From assembly GCA_947495795.1 (NCBI GenBank), contig CANMAI010000012.1:1-64000 (forward strand): 64,000 nt of DNA, written 5' to 3'. The notes under the pieces are model-generated. The model had not been told where the DNA came from, searched no databases, and saw only the letters and a list, made by a program, of their open reading frames with translations. Positions 1 through 8,495 of this stretch are shown here, one piece after another. The stretch is from an uncultured Paracoccaceae bacterium (lineage in GTDB: Bacteria > Pseudomonadota > Alphaproteobacteria > Rhodobacterales > Rhodobacteraceae). Position numbers and translations under genes: made by a program. Numbering within the stretch: the stretch's first letter is position 1; the number at the start of each line of letters is the position of its first letter.

Positions 1-110
1 CGGGCCATAACAAACGAGCAAACCATGGCGCTTCTCAAGACGAGTTTTTCAACACAATCAGCCCACATTGACCGATGTTTAGCAATGGATGGATGACTGC
101 TTTCCAGCGT

Positions 111-536
111 TCATTCTCGTCTCAATCGGTTTCGAACCGCTCTAACTGTTTGGAATGCGAGCAAGCCCGCCGGACCAAACAGAAAGATCACCGGCAAACA
201 AGGTACAACTAGCATGAAGTCTATGCCTTCTGACCTCGCTTTTCTACAGACCCAAGCGCCAATAAAGAGATCGAAGGCCAAGAAGTGGACCCATCCGGCC
301 AATGCAGCCTGTTCATAGGAAAAAAGAACGATCACGTCCGCTAGCGTTCCAAAACCTCCACCGCTAGCGGATGCTGGCACAATCAAGAGCAGCAAATAGC
401 CCAATGAGAGAACGAACGGCAACAACACCCCGGCGATCCTGTCCGACCATTTTGGCGTCAGCGGTGAGATAAGAAGCATCAGCCATCCTACGATGGCAAT
501 AATTCCGGCGAGCGAGAACAAATTTTCAAAGAGCAT
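111..536 (-). CDS. ABA4-like (DUF4281) integral membrane protein
   Basis: A 141-residue, very hydrophobic protein with about four membrane segments (near residues 4-24, 38-58, 75-95 and 105-128) and a basic C-terminal tail. Its length and pattern, including PLTPKWSDR after the first helix and a late FGPAGLLAF helix, match the ABA4-like/DUF4281 family. In plants, ABA4 acts in carotenoid (neoxanthin) synthesis; bacterial members have no settled function. It is divergent from the MarR-type gene at 616, with about 80 bases between the starts, so shared control is likely. The family call is from recognition of the pattern; a role in pigment or membrane chemistry is only a guess. It could also be a generic small membrane protein. 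Confidence 0.75.
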   Translation of the reverse strand: MLFENLFSLAGIIAIVGWLMLLISPLTPKWSDRIAGVLLPFVLSLGYLLLLIVPASASGGGFGTLADVIVLFSYEQAALAGWVHFLAFDLFIGAWVCRKARSEGIDFMLVVPCLPVIFLFGPAGLLAFQTVRAVRNRLRRE

Positions 537-566
537 TTTTAGTACCTAGTTGCGTGAGAGGACGTT

Positions 567-608
567 GAATCGCATTTCGTGCAAAATGCTTGCATGTGCA
601 AGCGATTC
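567..608. promoter_or_regulatory. Palindromic operator candidate between ABA4-like gene and marR
   Basis: Two nested inverted repeats lie in the 79-base divergent gap. The outer arms are GAATCGC (567-573) and GCGATTC (602-608). The inner one is a perfect palindrome with 7-base arms, GCTTGCA-TG-TGCAAGC (588-603). MarR dimers typically bind such palindromes at their own divergent promoters, so autoregulation is the simplest reading. The core TTGCA/TGCAA recurs upstream of creatinase at 1309-1320. Confidence 0.5.
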
Positions 609-615
609 GCAATAG

Positions 616-1071
616 ATGATTTGCATGACTGATTTATGCACCACCAGCGCACTTCGTTTGATCCAAGTGGCTGAAGACTTCCGGGCTGGTTTGTCCGGTG
701 AGTTCTCCGCCGTTCATGGTATATCTGTGAATGAGTTTTTGTTGCTGCTCCACCTTGAGCGCGCAACGGCAAACCGTCTGTCACGGGTGGATTTGGCAAA
801 GCGGATGCATGTGAGTGCTTCTACAATCACACGCATGGCCGCCCCGATGGAGAAAATCGGTCTCGTCGGCCGAGAGGTTGATGACCGGGATGCGAGGCTG
901 GTCTTCGTGGTTGCGACGGTGACAGGGAGAGAGAAGCTGTCCCAAAGCCTTGCGACATTCTCAAAGCGAGCAGGTTATCTTTTCAGCAATAGATGGGAAG
1001 ATGAAGAGTTAGATCAATTCTCTGAGATGTTGCGGCGTATGATCGGTGGCACTGGCGACACGTTAGCTTAG
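616..1071 (+). CDS. MarR family transcriptional regulator
   Basis: A 151-residue winged-helix protein (148 if the ATG at 625 is used; neither start has a clear ribosome binding site). The DNA-binding helix region is near residues 56-82 (LSRVDLAKRMHVSASTITR), followed by the wing with the family signature DDRDAR at 89-94. Flanking N- and C-terminal helices would form the dimer. MarR proteins usually repress a neighbouring gene and are released by small phenolic, lipid or oxidative signals. It is divergent from an ABA4-like membrane protein and lies upstream of creatinase. A palindrome in its promoter suggests autorepression, and a related motif before creatinase suggests a second target (inference). 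Confidence 0.88.
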   Translation: MICMTDLCTTSALRLIQVAEDFRAGLSGEFSAVHGISVNEFLLLLHLERATANRLSRVDLAKRMHVSASTITRMAAPMEKIGLVGREVDDRDARLVFVVATVTGREKLSQSLATFSKRAGYLFSNRWEDEELDQFSEMLRRMIGGTGDTLA

Positions 1072-1425
1072 GAATATCAAACTGCAAGAAACTGGAAACC
1101 GGACATGGGTACATTTGCAGCGAAAGGCAGCAATGTCCCGCACAGCTGACATCGCTGAGCCTCCTACTTTGAGTCCTCGGTAGTTCGCTTCGAGCCCACT
1201 GTGACCGATGCTGCGTCCGGCGTGGATGTCCGCTTGTCAAAATTTTCTTGCTTTTGTTAATCGTTTTCGCCGATTGATCTCCACGGGTCGGCGATGGCGT
1301 CGCCAGCATTTGCATGCAAACCCTTTTCACCTTCCTGAACGCCGGGATTTTTCTTTGCTGCTGCGCAGTTGAGGAAGGTCGTCTTCTTCAAACCACGCTG
1401 ACGCATGATCATGAAGGAGCCAGAA
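1072..1425. other. Non-coding gap upstream of creatinase
   Basis: No gene is supported in these 354 bases. A weak sigma70-like pair, TTGTCA (1234-1239) and TTAATC (1257-1262), has 17-base spacing. A short hairpin GGCGA/TCGCC follows near 1290-1304, then a perfect 12-base palindrome (1309-1320). The creatinase ribosome binding site AAGGAG is at 1414-1419. Confidence 0.4.
1309..1320. promoter_or_regulatory. TTTGCATGCAAA palindrome, possible MarR site
   Basis: Perfect 12-base palindrome 106 bases before the creatinase start. It contains the TTGCA/TGCAA half-sites also seen in the marR promoter palindrome (588-603), but with zero instead of two bases between halves. Binding by the MarR protein is inference. 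Confidence 0.35.
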
Positions 1426-2628
1426 ATGGATCGTCCAGAATTCTATCGTTTCCATCAGGGTGAAAAGACCCTTCCGTTTGAGCCGCAAGAGTACGAAAAC
1501 CGTCTGACGCGCCTGCGGACAGACATGCAGACGCGCGGTATTGATGCCTGCGTTTTCACCTCAATGCACAATGTGGCGTATTATTCGGGCTTTCTCTACT
1601 GTGCGTTTGGGCGGCCTTATGCTTTGGTCGTGACCCAAACCGAAGATGTGACCATCGCCGCCGGTATTGACGCGGCCCAACCATGGCGGCGCAGTCATGG
1701 CGATAACATCACCTACACCGACTGGCAGCGAAACAACTACTGGCGGGCTGTTCTATCCGTCACAGGCGCGGGCAAAACCATCGGATACGAAGCGGATCAC
1801 CTGATCCTCACGCAGTCTGATCTGATGGGCAACTTCCTGTCCCCAAAGGCAACGGTGGACGTAGCCCCGATGACAATGCGTCAGCGGATGCACAAGTCCG
1901 CCGCCGAAATCGCGCTGATCCGGTCCTGTGCGCAAGTGGCTGATGTGGGCGGCTATGCGATCAAGGACGTTGTCAAGGCAGGCACCCGCGAAATTGACGT
2001 TGCCATGGCGGGCCGTGACGCGATGGAACTGGAGATTGCCAAACAGTTTCCTGACGCTGAGTACCGCGATACCTGGGTCTGGTTCCAGTCCGGCATCAAC
2101 ACGGACGGCGCACATAACCCTGTGACCGGGCGTATGTTACAACCGGGCGATATCCTGAGCCTCAATACTTTTCCGATGATCAGCGCTTACTACGCAGCGC
2201 TTGAACGGACGTTGTTCGTTGAAACGGTAGACCCGGCCAGCCTGAAGATCTGGGAGGCCAATGTTGCCGCCCATGAATTCGGCATGGGGTTGTTAAAGCC
2301 GGGCGCAAGTTGCGCGGAGGTGACAGAACAGATCAACACCTTCTTTGCCGAGCGTGATTTGCTGCAATATCGCACATTCGGCTACGGGCATTCCTTTGGG
2401 GTGTTGTCTCACTACTATGGTCGCGAGGCGGGTCTGGAATTGCGCGAAGACACCGATACCGTGCTGGCACCGGGCATGGTGATCTCAATGGAGCCGATGC
2501 TGACCGTTCCAGAAGGCACACCCGGTGCGGGTGGATATCGTGAGCATGACATCTTGATCATCACTGAAAATGGAAACGAGAACATCACAGGCTATCCCTA
2601 CGGGCCTGAGTTCAATGTGATCTCGTAA
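1426..2628 (+). CDS. Creatinase (creatine amidinohydrolase)
   Basis: A 400-residue protein of the M24 pita-bread fold that hydrolyses creatine to sarcosine and urea (EC 3.5.3.3). It follows the Pseudomonas creatinase closely in length and sequence. His230 in [10 protein letters not shown], Glu260 in YAALERT and Glu356 in MEPML line up with the known His232, Glu262 and Glu358. The segment [15 protein letters not shown] (318-332) is characteristic. It lacks the metal-ligand set of aminopeptidase P relatives. I chose the ATG at 1426 because AAGGAG sits six bases before it; an in-frame ATG at 1405 has no such site. No creatininase, sarcosine oxidase or urease gene is nearby, so the pathway must be completed elsewhere. 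Confidence 0.9.
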   Translation: MDRPEFYRFHQGEKTLPFEPQEYENRLTRLRTDMQTRGIDACVFTSMHNVAYYSGFLYCAFGRPYALVVTQTEDVTIAAGIDAAQPWRRSHGDNITYTDWQRNNYWRAVLSVTGAGKTIGYEADHLILTQSDLMGNFLSPKATVDVAPMTMRQRMHKSAAEIALIRSCAQVADVGGYAIKDVVKAGTREIDVAMAGRDAMELEIAKQFPDAEYRDTWVWFQSGINTDGAHNPVTGRMLQPGDILSLNTFPMISAYYAALERTLFVETVDPASLKIWEANVAAHEFGMGLLKPGASCAEVTEQINTFFAERDLLQYRTFGYGHSFGVLSHYYGREAGLELREDTDTVLAPGMVISMEPMLTVPEGTPGAGGYREHDILIITENGNENITGYPYGPEFNVIS

Positions 2629-2639
2629 TGCAGAAATAT

Positions 2640-2662
2640 GCGGGAGGCTTTGTGCCTCCTGC
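2640..2662 (+). terminator. Hairpin after creatinase
   Basis: Nine-base stem GCGGGAGGC / GCCTCCTGC with one G-T pair and a TTTGT loop, followed by a pyrimidine-rich TTTCCTTCC. It lies 11 bases after the creatinase stop. The T-run is weak, so termination strength is uncertain. Confidence 0.5.
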
Positions 2663-2788
2663 TTTCCTTCCGAGCCAGCCTTGGCGCACGCGCAGCAAAG
2701 GCCCGCATCGCCGCCATCGGGCATTGACCCTCCCCCGCCGGACGGGCAAAAGGCGGCGTATCCAGACCTGAGCCATCCCGGAGATACC

Positions 2789-4381
2789 ATGCGACCCGAT
2801 CTTGTGCCCGTCAGACGTGCTTTGCTCTCCGTTTCGGACAAGAGCGGGCTGGTGGATCTGGCCAAGGCGCTCACCGCGATGGGAGTGGAGCTTGTTTCCA
2901 CCGGTGGCAGTGCCAAGGTCCTTCGGGATGCGGGGCTTGCGGTGCGCGATGTGGCGGAGCTGACCGACTTTCCCGAGATGATGGACGGCCGCGTGAAGAC
3001 GCTGCATCCGGCTGTGCATGGCGGGCTTCTGGCGCTTCGGGACAATGCCGAGCATGTGGCCGCAATGGAGGCGCATGGGATCGGTGGGATCGATCTTCTG
3101 GTCGTCAACCTCTATCCGTTCGAGGAAACGGTGGCCGGGGGCGGCGATTATGCTGCATGCGTGGAGAATATTGATATCGGCGGGCCCGCGATGATCCGCG
3201 CCGCCGCAAAGAACCATGATTTTGTGAATGTTGTTGTGGATACGGGCGATTATGCACCGCTGCTGGAGGAACTGAAGGCGGGCGGTGGAGCCACGCGTCG
3301 CGTCTTCCGGCAAGCCCTTGCTGCCACGGCCTACGCCCGCACGGCGGCTTATGACGCGGCTGTATCCAGCTGGATGGCTGCAGCAATCGGGCAGGAGAAG
3401 CCGAAGCGGCGCACGGTGGCAGGTACGCTGGCGCAGACGCTGCGCTACGGCGAAAATCCGCATCAGAGTGCTGCTTTCTATACTGGCGGTACAGCCCGCC
3501 CGGGCGTGGCGACCGCGCGCCAGCTTCAGGGCAAGGAGCTTTCCTACAACAATATCAACGACACCGATGCCGCGTTTGAGATGGTGGCCGAGTTCGATGC
3601 GGATCTTGGCCCCGCCTGCGCGATTATCAAGCACGCCAATCCCTGCGGCGTGGCCACGGGCGCGAGCCTTGCAGCCGCCTATCAGGCCGCGTTCGATTGC
3701 GATCGCACCTCCGCGTTCGGCGGGATCATCGCGCTCAATCAGGCGCTGGATGCAGAGACCGCCACGGAGATCGTGAAGATCTTCTCGGAGGTGGTGATCG
3801 CGCCTGACGTTTCGGAGGAGGCCGCGCAAATCCTTGCAGCCAAGAAGAATGTGCGCGTTCTGGTGACCGGAGGTTTGCCCGATGTCTCCGCGCCCGGCCT
3901 TCAGTGGCGGCAGGTGGCAGGCGGCTATCTGGTGCAGGACCGGGATGCCGGGCGGATCGGGATGGAGGATCTGCGCACTGTGACCAAGCGCCAGCCGACA
4001 CCCGCCGAGCTTTCCGATCTGATCTTTGCCTGGCGTGTGGCCAAGCATGTGAAATCCAACGCCATCGTCTATGCGCGCGATGGTGCGACAGTGGGCATCG
4101 GCGCGGGCCAGATGAGCCGGGTGGACAGCGCCCGGATCGCAGCCCGCAAGGGGCAGGATATGGCTGATGTTCTGGGCCTTGCCACGCCGCCGACGGAGGG
4201 TGCCGTGTTGGCATCGGATGCGTTCTTTCCATTTGCCGATGGGCTGATGGCGGCTGTGGAGGCTGGTGCGAAGGCCGTGATCCAGCCCGGCGGCTCCATG
4301 CGCGACGATGAGGTGATTGCTGCCGCCGACGACGCGGGGCTTGCGATGGTGTTCACCGGCATGCGGCATTTCCGGCACTGA
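2789..4381 (+). CDS. purH: Bifunctional AICAR formyltransferase/IMP cyclohydrolase
   Basis: A 530-residue enzyme for the last two steps of IMP synthesis: formyl transfer from 10-formyl-THF to AICAR, then ring closure. The N-terminal MGS-like cyclohydrolase domain (about 1-200) begins [15 protein letters not shown] and includes VSTGGSAK and [13 protein letters not shown]. The C-terminal transformylase domain has [14 protein letters not shown] and the catalytic KHANPCG motif. The ATG at 2789 has GGAG eight bases upstream and gives the usual family length. An in-frame ATG 108 bases earlier would add a proline-rich stretch not typical of PurH. The lspA start follows one base after the stop, so they are surely cotranscribed. 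The purH-lspA pair is common in Rhodobacterales. Confidence 0.97.
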   Translation: MRPDLVPVRRALLSVSDKSGLVDLAKALTAMGVELVSTGGSAKVLRDAGLAVRDVAELTDFPEMMDGRVKTLHPAVHGGLLALRDNAEHVAAMEAHGIGGIDLLVVNLYPFEETVAGGGDYAACVENIDIGGPAMIRAAAKNHDFVNVVVDTGDYAPLLEELKAGGGATRRVFRQALAATAYARTAAYDAAVSSWMAAAIGQEKPKRRTVAGTLAQTLRYGENPHQSAAFYTGGTARPGVATARQLQGKELSYNNINDTDAAFEMVAEFDADLGPACAIIKHANPCGVATGASLAAAYQAAFDCDRTSAFGGIIALNQALDAETATEIVKIFSEVVIAPDVSEEAAQILAAKKNVRVLVTGGLPDVSAPGLQWRQVAGGYLVQDRDAGRIGMEDLRTVTKRQPTPAELSDLIFAWRVAKHVKSNAIVYARDGATVGIGAGQMSRVDSARIAARKGQDMADVLGLATPPTEGAVLASDAFFPFADGLMAAVEAGAKAVIQPGGSMRDDEVIAAADDAGLAMVFTGMRHFRH

Positions 4382-4382
4382 T

Positions 4383-4853
4383 ATGCAGCGCATCTGGATC
4401 ATCGCGGCCATCATCTTCGTGCTCGACAGGGCCACGAAATACATGATCGTCGAGTGGATGAACCTGAAGACACTCGGGCAGATCGATGTGCTTCCGCCCT
4501 TTATCAACCTGCGCATGGCGTGGAATTACGGAATAAATTTCGGGATCGGCGCCAGCGATGCGGACTGGATGCGCTGGCTTCTCATCGCGGTTGCCATCGC
4601 CATCTGCACCGGCGTGGTGATCTGGCTGCGCCATGCCGAGGGATGGCTGATCCAGCTTTCGGCGGGCCTTCTGGTCGGGGGTGCCATCGGCAATGTGTGG
4701 GACAGGGTGCAATACGGCGCGGTGGCCGATTTCCTCAACATGTCCTGTTGCGGCATTGCCAACCCGTTCGCATTCAACATCGCGGATGTGGCCATTTTCG
4801 CGGGCGCCATCGGCCTGATGCTCTTCACCGGCAAGGATGCGAAGGCGGGGTGA
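4383..4853 (+). CDS. lspA: Lipoprotein signal peptidase (signal peptidase II)
   Basis: A 156-residue inner-membrane aspartic peptidase that removes signal peptides from diacylated prolipoproteins. It has four membrane segments, the LDRATKY motif (14-20), NYGINFGIG (48-56) and the two catalytic aspartates Asp116 (GAVADF) and Asp135 (FNIADVAI). The latter match E. coli Asp124 and Asp143. It begins one base after the purH stop. A lipoprotein gene (DUF3035), a natural substrate, lies directly downstream. Confidence 0.97.
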   Translation: MQRIWIIAAIIFVLDRATKYMIVEWMNLKTLGQIDVLPPFINLRMAWNYGINFGIGASDADWMRWLLIAVAIAICTGVVIWLRHAEGWLIQLSAGLLVGGAIGNVWDRVQYGAVADFLNMSCCGIANPFAFNIADVAIFAGAIGLMLFTGKDAKAG

Positions 4854-4908
4854 CGCCGCCCTGAAACTTCGCTAAAAGCGATCCGAACATGGTACGGAGT
4901 GAGTTCAC

Positions 4909-5427
4909 GTGAAGACGCGGGTTTTGCAATTTGGCCTTATGGCAGCGCTGGCACTGGCAGGTTGTGGTGGCGGCGGAGACGACACTTCGTTTGTGGAGCG
5001 TATCTCGGCCAACAATCAGACATCGCCAGACGAGTTTGCCGTGCTGCCACAAAAACCGCTCGAATTGCCGGAAGATCTGGTCAACCTGCCCACACCTACC
5101 CCCGGTGCCGTGAACAGAACGGATCTGACACCGCAAAAGGATGTGCTGGTAGCCCTTTCGGGCCGCGATGCGAAGGCCCCGCCGGTGCAATCGGATGGCG
5201 CGCTTATTGCGGCTCTCTCACGGTCGGGCGTTACGCCGGACATCCGCTCACAATTGGCACGCGAAGATGTGATCTATCAGGAGAACAACAAGGGCCGCCT
5301 GCTTGAGCGCCTCTTTGATCGCGATACGGATTTCCTCGTTTACGAAGGAATGCTGCTTGATGCGAGCCAAGAGATAGCACGTTTGCGCGCCCTTGGCCTT
5401 CAGGTGCCGCCCAATCCACCGCAGTGA
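4909..5427 (+). CDS. DUF3035 domain lipoprotein
   Basis: A 172-residue predicted lipoprotein. The signal peptide ends in the lipobox LALAGC with Cys18, so it should be processed by the LspA encoded just upstream. The mature part opens with a glycine run, then the family-typical PDEFAVLPQKPLELP segment and a proline-rich linker. I recognise the DUF3035 pattern, which is found mainly in alphaproteobacteria; the function is not established. The start is a GTG, with GGAG about nine bases before it. It sits between lspA and two M16 peptidases, which suggests envelope quality control, but that is inference. Confidence 0.85.
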   Translation: MKTRVLQFGLMAALALAGCGGGGDDTSFVERISANNQTSPDEFAVLPQKPLELPEDLVNLPTPTPGAVNRTDLTPQKDVLVALSGRDAKAPPVQSDGALIAALSRSGVTPDIRSQLAREDVIYQENNKGRLLERLFDRDTDFLVYEGMLLDASQEIARLRALGLQVPPNPPQ

Positions 5428-5520
5428 TATGGTCGCGGCGGGCGGATCATCAGGCCACAAGGGTTGAGCAATCGGCTGTTGCAGCTATCTTTCACTGAAC
5501 GCAAAGATGAGGTGCCCCCA

Positions 5521-6870
5521 ATGCGATTGTTTCTGGCCTTTACGGTCGCCCTGCTTCTGCCCCTTCAGGCGGGGGCCGTTTCCCGAGACGATGTTCATAC
5601 GTTCACGCTGGAAAACGGGTTGGAGGCTGTGGTGATCGTTGATCGGCGTGCGCCGGTTGTAACCAACATGGTCTGGTACCGTGTAGGCTCCGCCGATGAG
5701 CCGCCGGGCCGCTCCGGTGTGGCACATTTTCTTGAACATCTGATGTTCAAGGGCACCGATGAGATCCCCGAGGGGGCTTTCTCCAAGATCATTGCGGACA
5801 ATGGCGGGCAGGACAACGCCTTCACCTCGTTCGATTACACCGGCTACTTTCAGCGCGTCGCCAAGGACCGTCTGCCGCTGATGATCCAGATGGAGGCGGA
5901 CCGGATGACGGATCTCGTTCTCTCCGAAGAGATCGTGCTGCCCGAGCTTGATGTGGTGATCGAGGAGCGGAACCAGCGGGTGGAAAACAATCCCAACGCC
6001 ATTTTCGGAGAGCACAGACGTGCGGCCCAGTATCTCAACCATGCCTACGGGCGCCCGATCATCGGCTGGCGGCACGAGATGGAGGCGCTGACCCGCGCCG
6101 ATGCGCTGGAATTCTACAAGACTTATTATGCGCCCAACAATGCGATCCTGATCGTTGCGGGCGATGTGGATCCCGCAGAGGTGGAGGCGCTGGCGAGAGA
6201 GCATTTTGGCCCCCTGGAGCCTTCTGCCAACCTGCCCGAGCGCATTCGCCCGCAGGAGCCGCCCCAGCTTACGCCGCGGCGTGTGGAATATGTGGATCCG
6301 CGGGTCGGCTCTCCCTATGTGCTGCGCTCCTACCTTGCGCCCAGCCGCCAGAGCGGTGATCAGGCGGAGGCTGCGGCTCTGGTGATCCTTGCCGATCTTC
6401 TGGGGAGCGGGATTACCTCTCATTTCACGCAGGTTCTGCAGTTCGAGGAGGAGATCGCGCTCAGCACATCTGCCGCCTATAATTCATCGCTGCTCGATGA
6501 CACAACCTTCGCGATCTATATAGCACCCAAACCCGGTGTGGGGCTGGTGGAGGCAGAGGCGCGACTGGACGCGGCGCTTGCCCGCTTCATGGAGGAAGGC
6601 CCCGATCCGGCGCATCTTGCGCGTGTGAAAAACAAGATCCGGGCGGCACAGATCTATGCGCTGGATGATCAGCAGGGCCGTGCGCGAAATTACGGCGTGG
6701 CGCTGACCTCTGGCCTGACGGTGGATGATGTGAACGACTGGCCCGATGTGCTGGAGGCCGTGACGGCAGAGCAGGTGATGGAGGCCGCGCGCGCCGTGTT
6801 TGACGAGCGCCGCTCTGTTACCGGGTATCTGATGAAAAGCGAAGCTGACATGACGGGAGCCACCCAATGA
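5521..6870 (+). CDS. M16 family zinc metallopeptidase, catalytic subunit
   Basis: A 449-residue exported pitrilysin-type peptidase. A signal peptide (about residues 1-19, ending LQAGA) sends it to the periplasm. The inverted zinc motif HFLEH is intact (His69, Glu72, His73), and Glu149, 76 residues later, is the expected third ligand. Family segments AFTSFDYTGYF and YKTYYAPNNA follow. I chose the ATG at 5521 since the 19 residues added by a TTG at 5464 would spoil the signal peptide. The next gene overlaps by four bases (ATGA) and encodes a paralogue without the zinc motif. The two probably form a heterodimer, as in mitochondrial processing peptidase-like pairs. Confidence 0.92.
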   Translation: MRLFLAFTVALLLPLQAGAVSRDDVHTFTLENGLEAVVIVDRRAPVVTNMVWYRVGSADEPPGRSGVAHFLEHLMFKGTDEIPEGAFSKIIADNGGQDNAFTSFDYTGYFQRVAKDRLPLMIQMEADRMTDLVLSEEIVLPELDVVIEERNQRVENNPNAIFGEHRRAAQYLNHAYGRPIIGWRHEMEALTRADALEFYKTYYAPNNAILIVAGDVDPAEVEALAREHFGPLEPSANLPERIRPQEPPQLTPRRVEYVDPRVGSPYVLRSYLAPSRQSGDQAEAAALVILADLLGSGITSHFTQVLQFEEEIALSTSAAYNSSLLDDTTFAIYIAPKPGVGLVEAEARLDAALARFMEEGPDPAHLARVKNKIRAAQIYALDDQQGRARNYGVALTSGLTVDDVNDWPDVLEAVTAEQVMEAARAVFDERRSVTGYLMKSEADMTGATQ

Positions 6871-8174
6871 GCCTCTTTTTCAGGGTTTTTGCCCTTGTTC
6901 TGTTGCCGCTCAACGCGCTTGCGATGGATATTCAGGAGGTTGTTACCGAAGCCGGTACAACCATCTGGCTGGTGGAGGAGCCCTCCATTCCGATCATCTC
7001 GATCGAGATCGAATTCAAGGGAGGCGCGGTGCTGGATCCGGCAGACAAGCTTGGGGCGACCGTGCTGATGGCGGGGCTTTTGGAGGAAGGCAGCGGTGAT
7101 CTGGATTCCGTGGGTTTCGCCTCCGCCGCTGAAGAGCTTGCCGCCCGGTTCAGCTACGATGGCGGGCGTGACGGGGTTTCCATCTCCGCCACGATGCTCA
7201 GCGAAAACCGGGATGCCACGGTGGATCTTCTGGCCACGGCCCTCAGCAACCCGACGTTTGACGATGTGTCGGTGGCGCGGGTGCGGGGGCAGGTGGTGGC
7301 CAATCTGCAATCCGATCTCAACGATCCCAATTACCTCGCCCAGCGCCGCTTTCGCGAGCTGAGCTTCGGTGATCACCCTTATGCCAACCCCACGGGCGGC
7401 ACGCTGGAAACGGTGGAGACGCTCAACCGTGATGATGTGATTGCAGCACACGGTCGCAGCCTCGTCCGCTCCCGCGCCACGGTGGGTGTGGTGGGCGATA
7501 TCACAGCCGCAGAGGTTGGCCCGCTGATCGACAGGCTGCTTGCCGGCCTGCCCGAGGACGGGCCCGACCTGCCGGACCGCGCGACCGTCGCCGAAGCCAC
7601 GGCCACCCATATCGTTCCGTTGAACACTCCACAGGCCGTTGCCATATTCGGCCATTCCGGGATCAACCGCGAAGATCCGGAATTCATCGCGGCATTCGTT
7701 CTGAACACCATCATGGGCGGCGGCGGCTTCTCGTCCCGCCTCAGCACGGAAGTGCGAGAGAAGCGCGGGCTGACCTACGGCATTTATTCCTACCTTGTCG
7801 GTGCGGATTATGGCGCGTTGGTTCTGGGTTCGGTGGCCAGCGCCAATGACCGAATGGCCGAAGTGGTCGAGCTGGTGGAAGCGGAATGGGCGAAGATGGC
7901 CGGAGACGGCGTGACGCCGGAGGAACTGGCCAAGGCAAAACGCTATATCACGGGCTCCTATCCTTTGCGGTTCACCAGCAACGGTCGGATCGCAAACTCC
8001 CTCGTGGGTATGCAGCTTGCCAAGTTGCCGATTGATTATGTGGATACCCGCAACGATCTGATCAATGCGCTGACGCTGGAAGAGGTCAACGATCTCGCCT
8101 CTCGCCTCTACAAGCCCGAGAATCTGCGGTTCGTGATCGTCGGGCAGCCGGAAGGTGTGGCGGCAACACAGTGA
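6867..8174 (+). CDS. M16 family peptidase-like, non-catalytic partner
   Basis: A 435-residue paralogue of the preceding peptidase with its own signal peptide (about 1-19, ending LNALA). Where the zinc motif should be (near residues 60-75) it reads GATVLMAGLLEEG, so His and Glu ligands are absent and it should not bind catalytic zinc. It keeps the substrate-gripping R/Y region near the C-terminal third (VREKRGLTYGIYSYL), typical of the non-catalytic subunits. The start overlaps the previous stop, implying translational coupling and a fixed ratio. In this family, such partners complete the substrate chamber. Confidence 0.9.
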   Translation: MSLFFRVFALVLLPLNALAMDIQEVVTEAGTTIWLVEEPSIPIISIEIEFKGGAVLDPADKLGATVLMAGLLEEGSGDLDSVGFASAAEELAARFSYDGGRDGVSISATMLSENRDATVDLLATALSNPTFDDVSVARVRGQVVANLQSDLNDPNYLAQRRFRELSFGDHPYANPTGGTLETVETLNRDDVIAAHGRSLVRSRATVGVVGDITAAEVGPLIDRLLAGLPEDGPDLPDRATVAEATATHIVPLNTPQAVAIFGHSGINREDPEFIAAFVLNTIMGGGGFSSRLSTEVREKRGLTYGIYSYLVGADYGALVLGSVASANDRMAEVVELVEAEWAKMAGDGVTPEELAKAKRYITGSYPLRFTSNGRIANSLVGMQLAKLPIDYVDTRNDLINALTLEEVNDLASRLYKPENLRFVIVGQPEGVAATQ

Positions 8175-8495
8175 GATCCTGAAAGCTATCGGGAGGTGCC
8201 TCACATTCTCCCGCGGTCTCACGTGCCCCGAGCCCCGCAAGGACCAAAGGCGTAGCCGGGACGGCGCTTTGGCAACGTTCCGCGCCCCGACTGCAAATGA
8301 GAATAAAGCTGACATAAGTCACATCGACCATAGCGCGCAACGCCATCCCGCGGGAAGGCGCGCGCCCGGCTCACGGCTGCACAGATTGATGCCTTGTTCG
8401 GTCTCACTCACATTCATCCGGCGGCCACCCTTCCCGCTGGCAGAATCGCAGCCGCTCATGCTAAAACTTGTGGTATGGAAGCGCTTCACCGCAAC
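8175..8495. other. Non-coding gap before mutL
   Basis: About 320 bases without a supported gene. A short inverted repeat GGGAG (8191-8195)/CTCCC (8208-8212) follows the M16 operon, and a GC-rich segment around 8335-8370 has CGCGC/GCGCG symmetry. Reading frames here on both strands look like shadows. I see no tRNA fold. Confidence 0.35.

Noticed and set aside
2612-4516. 634-residue frame antisense to purH and lspA
   Set aside because: Arg/His/Gly-rich composition, no domain, fully opposite two certain genes; a GC-driven shadow.
6690-8315. 541-residue minus-strand frame opposite the second M16 gene
   Set aside because: No recognisable domain and opposite a clear coding gene with signal peptide and normal start.
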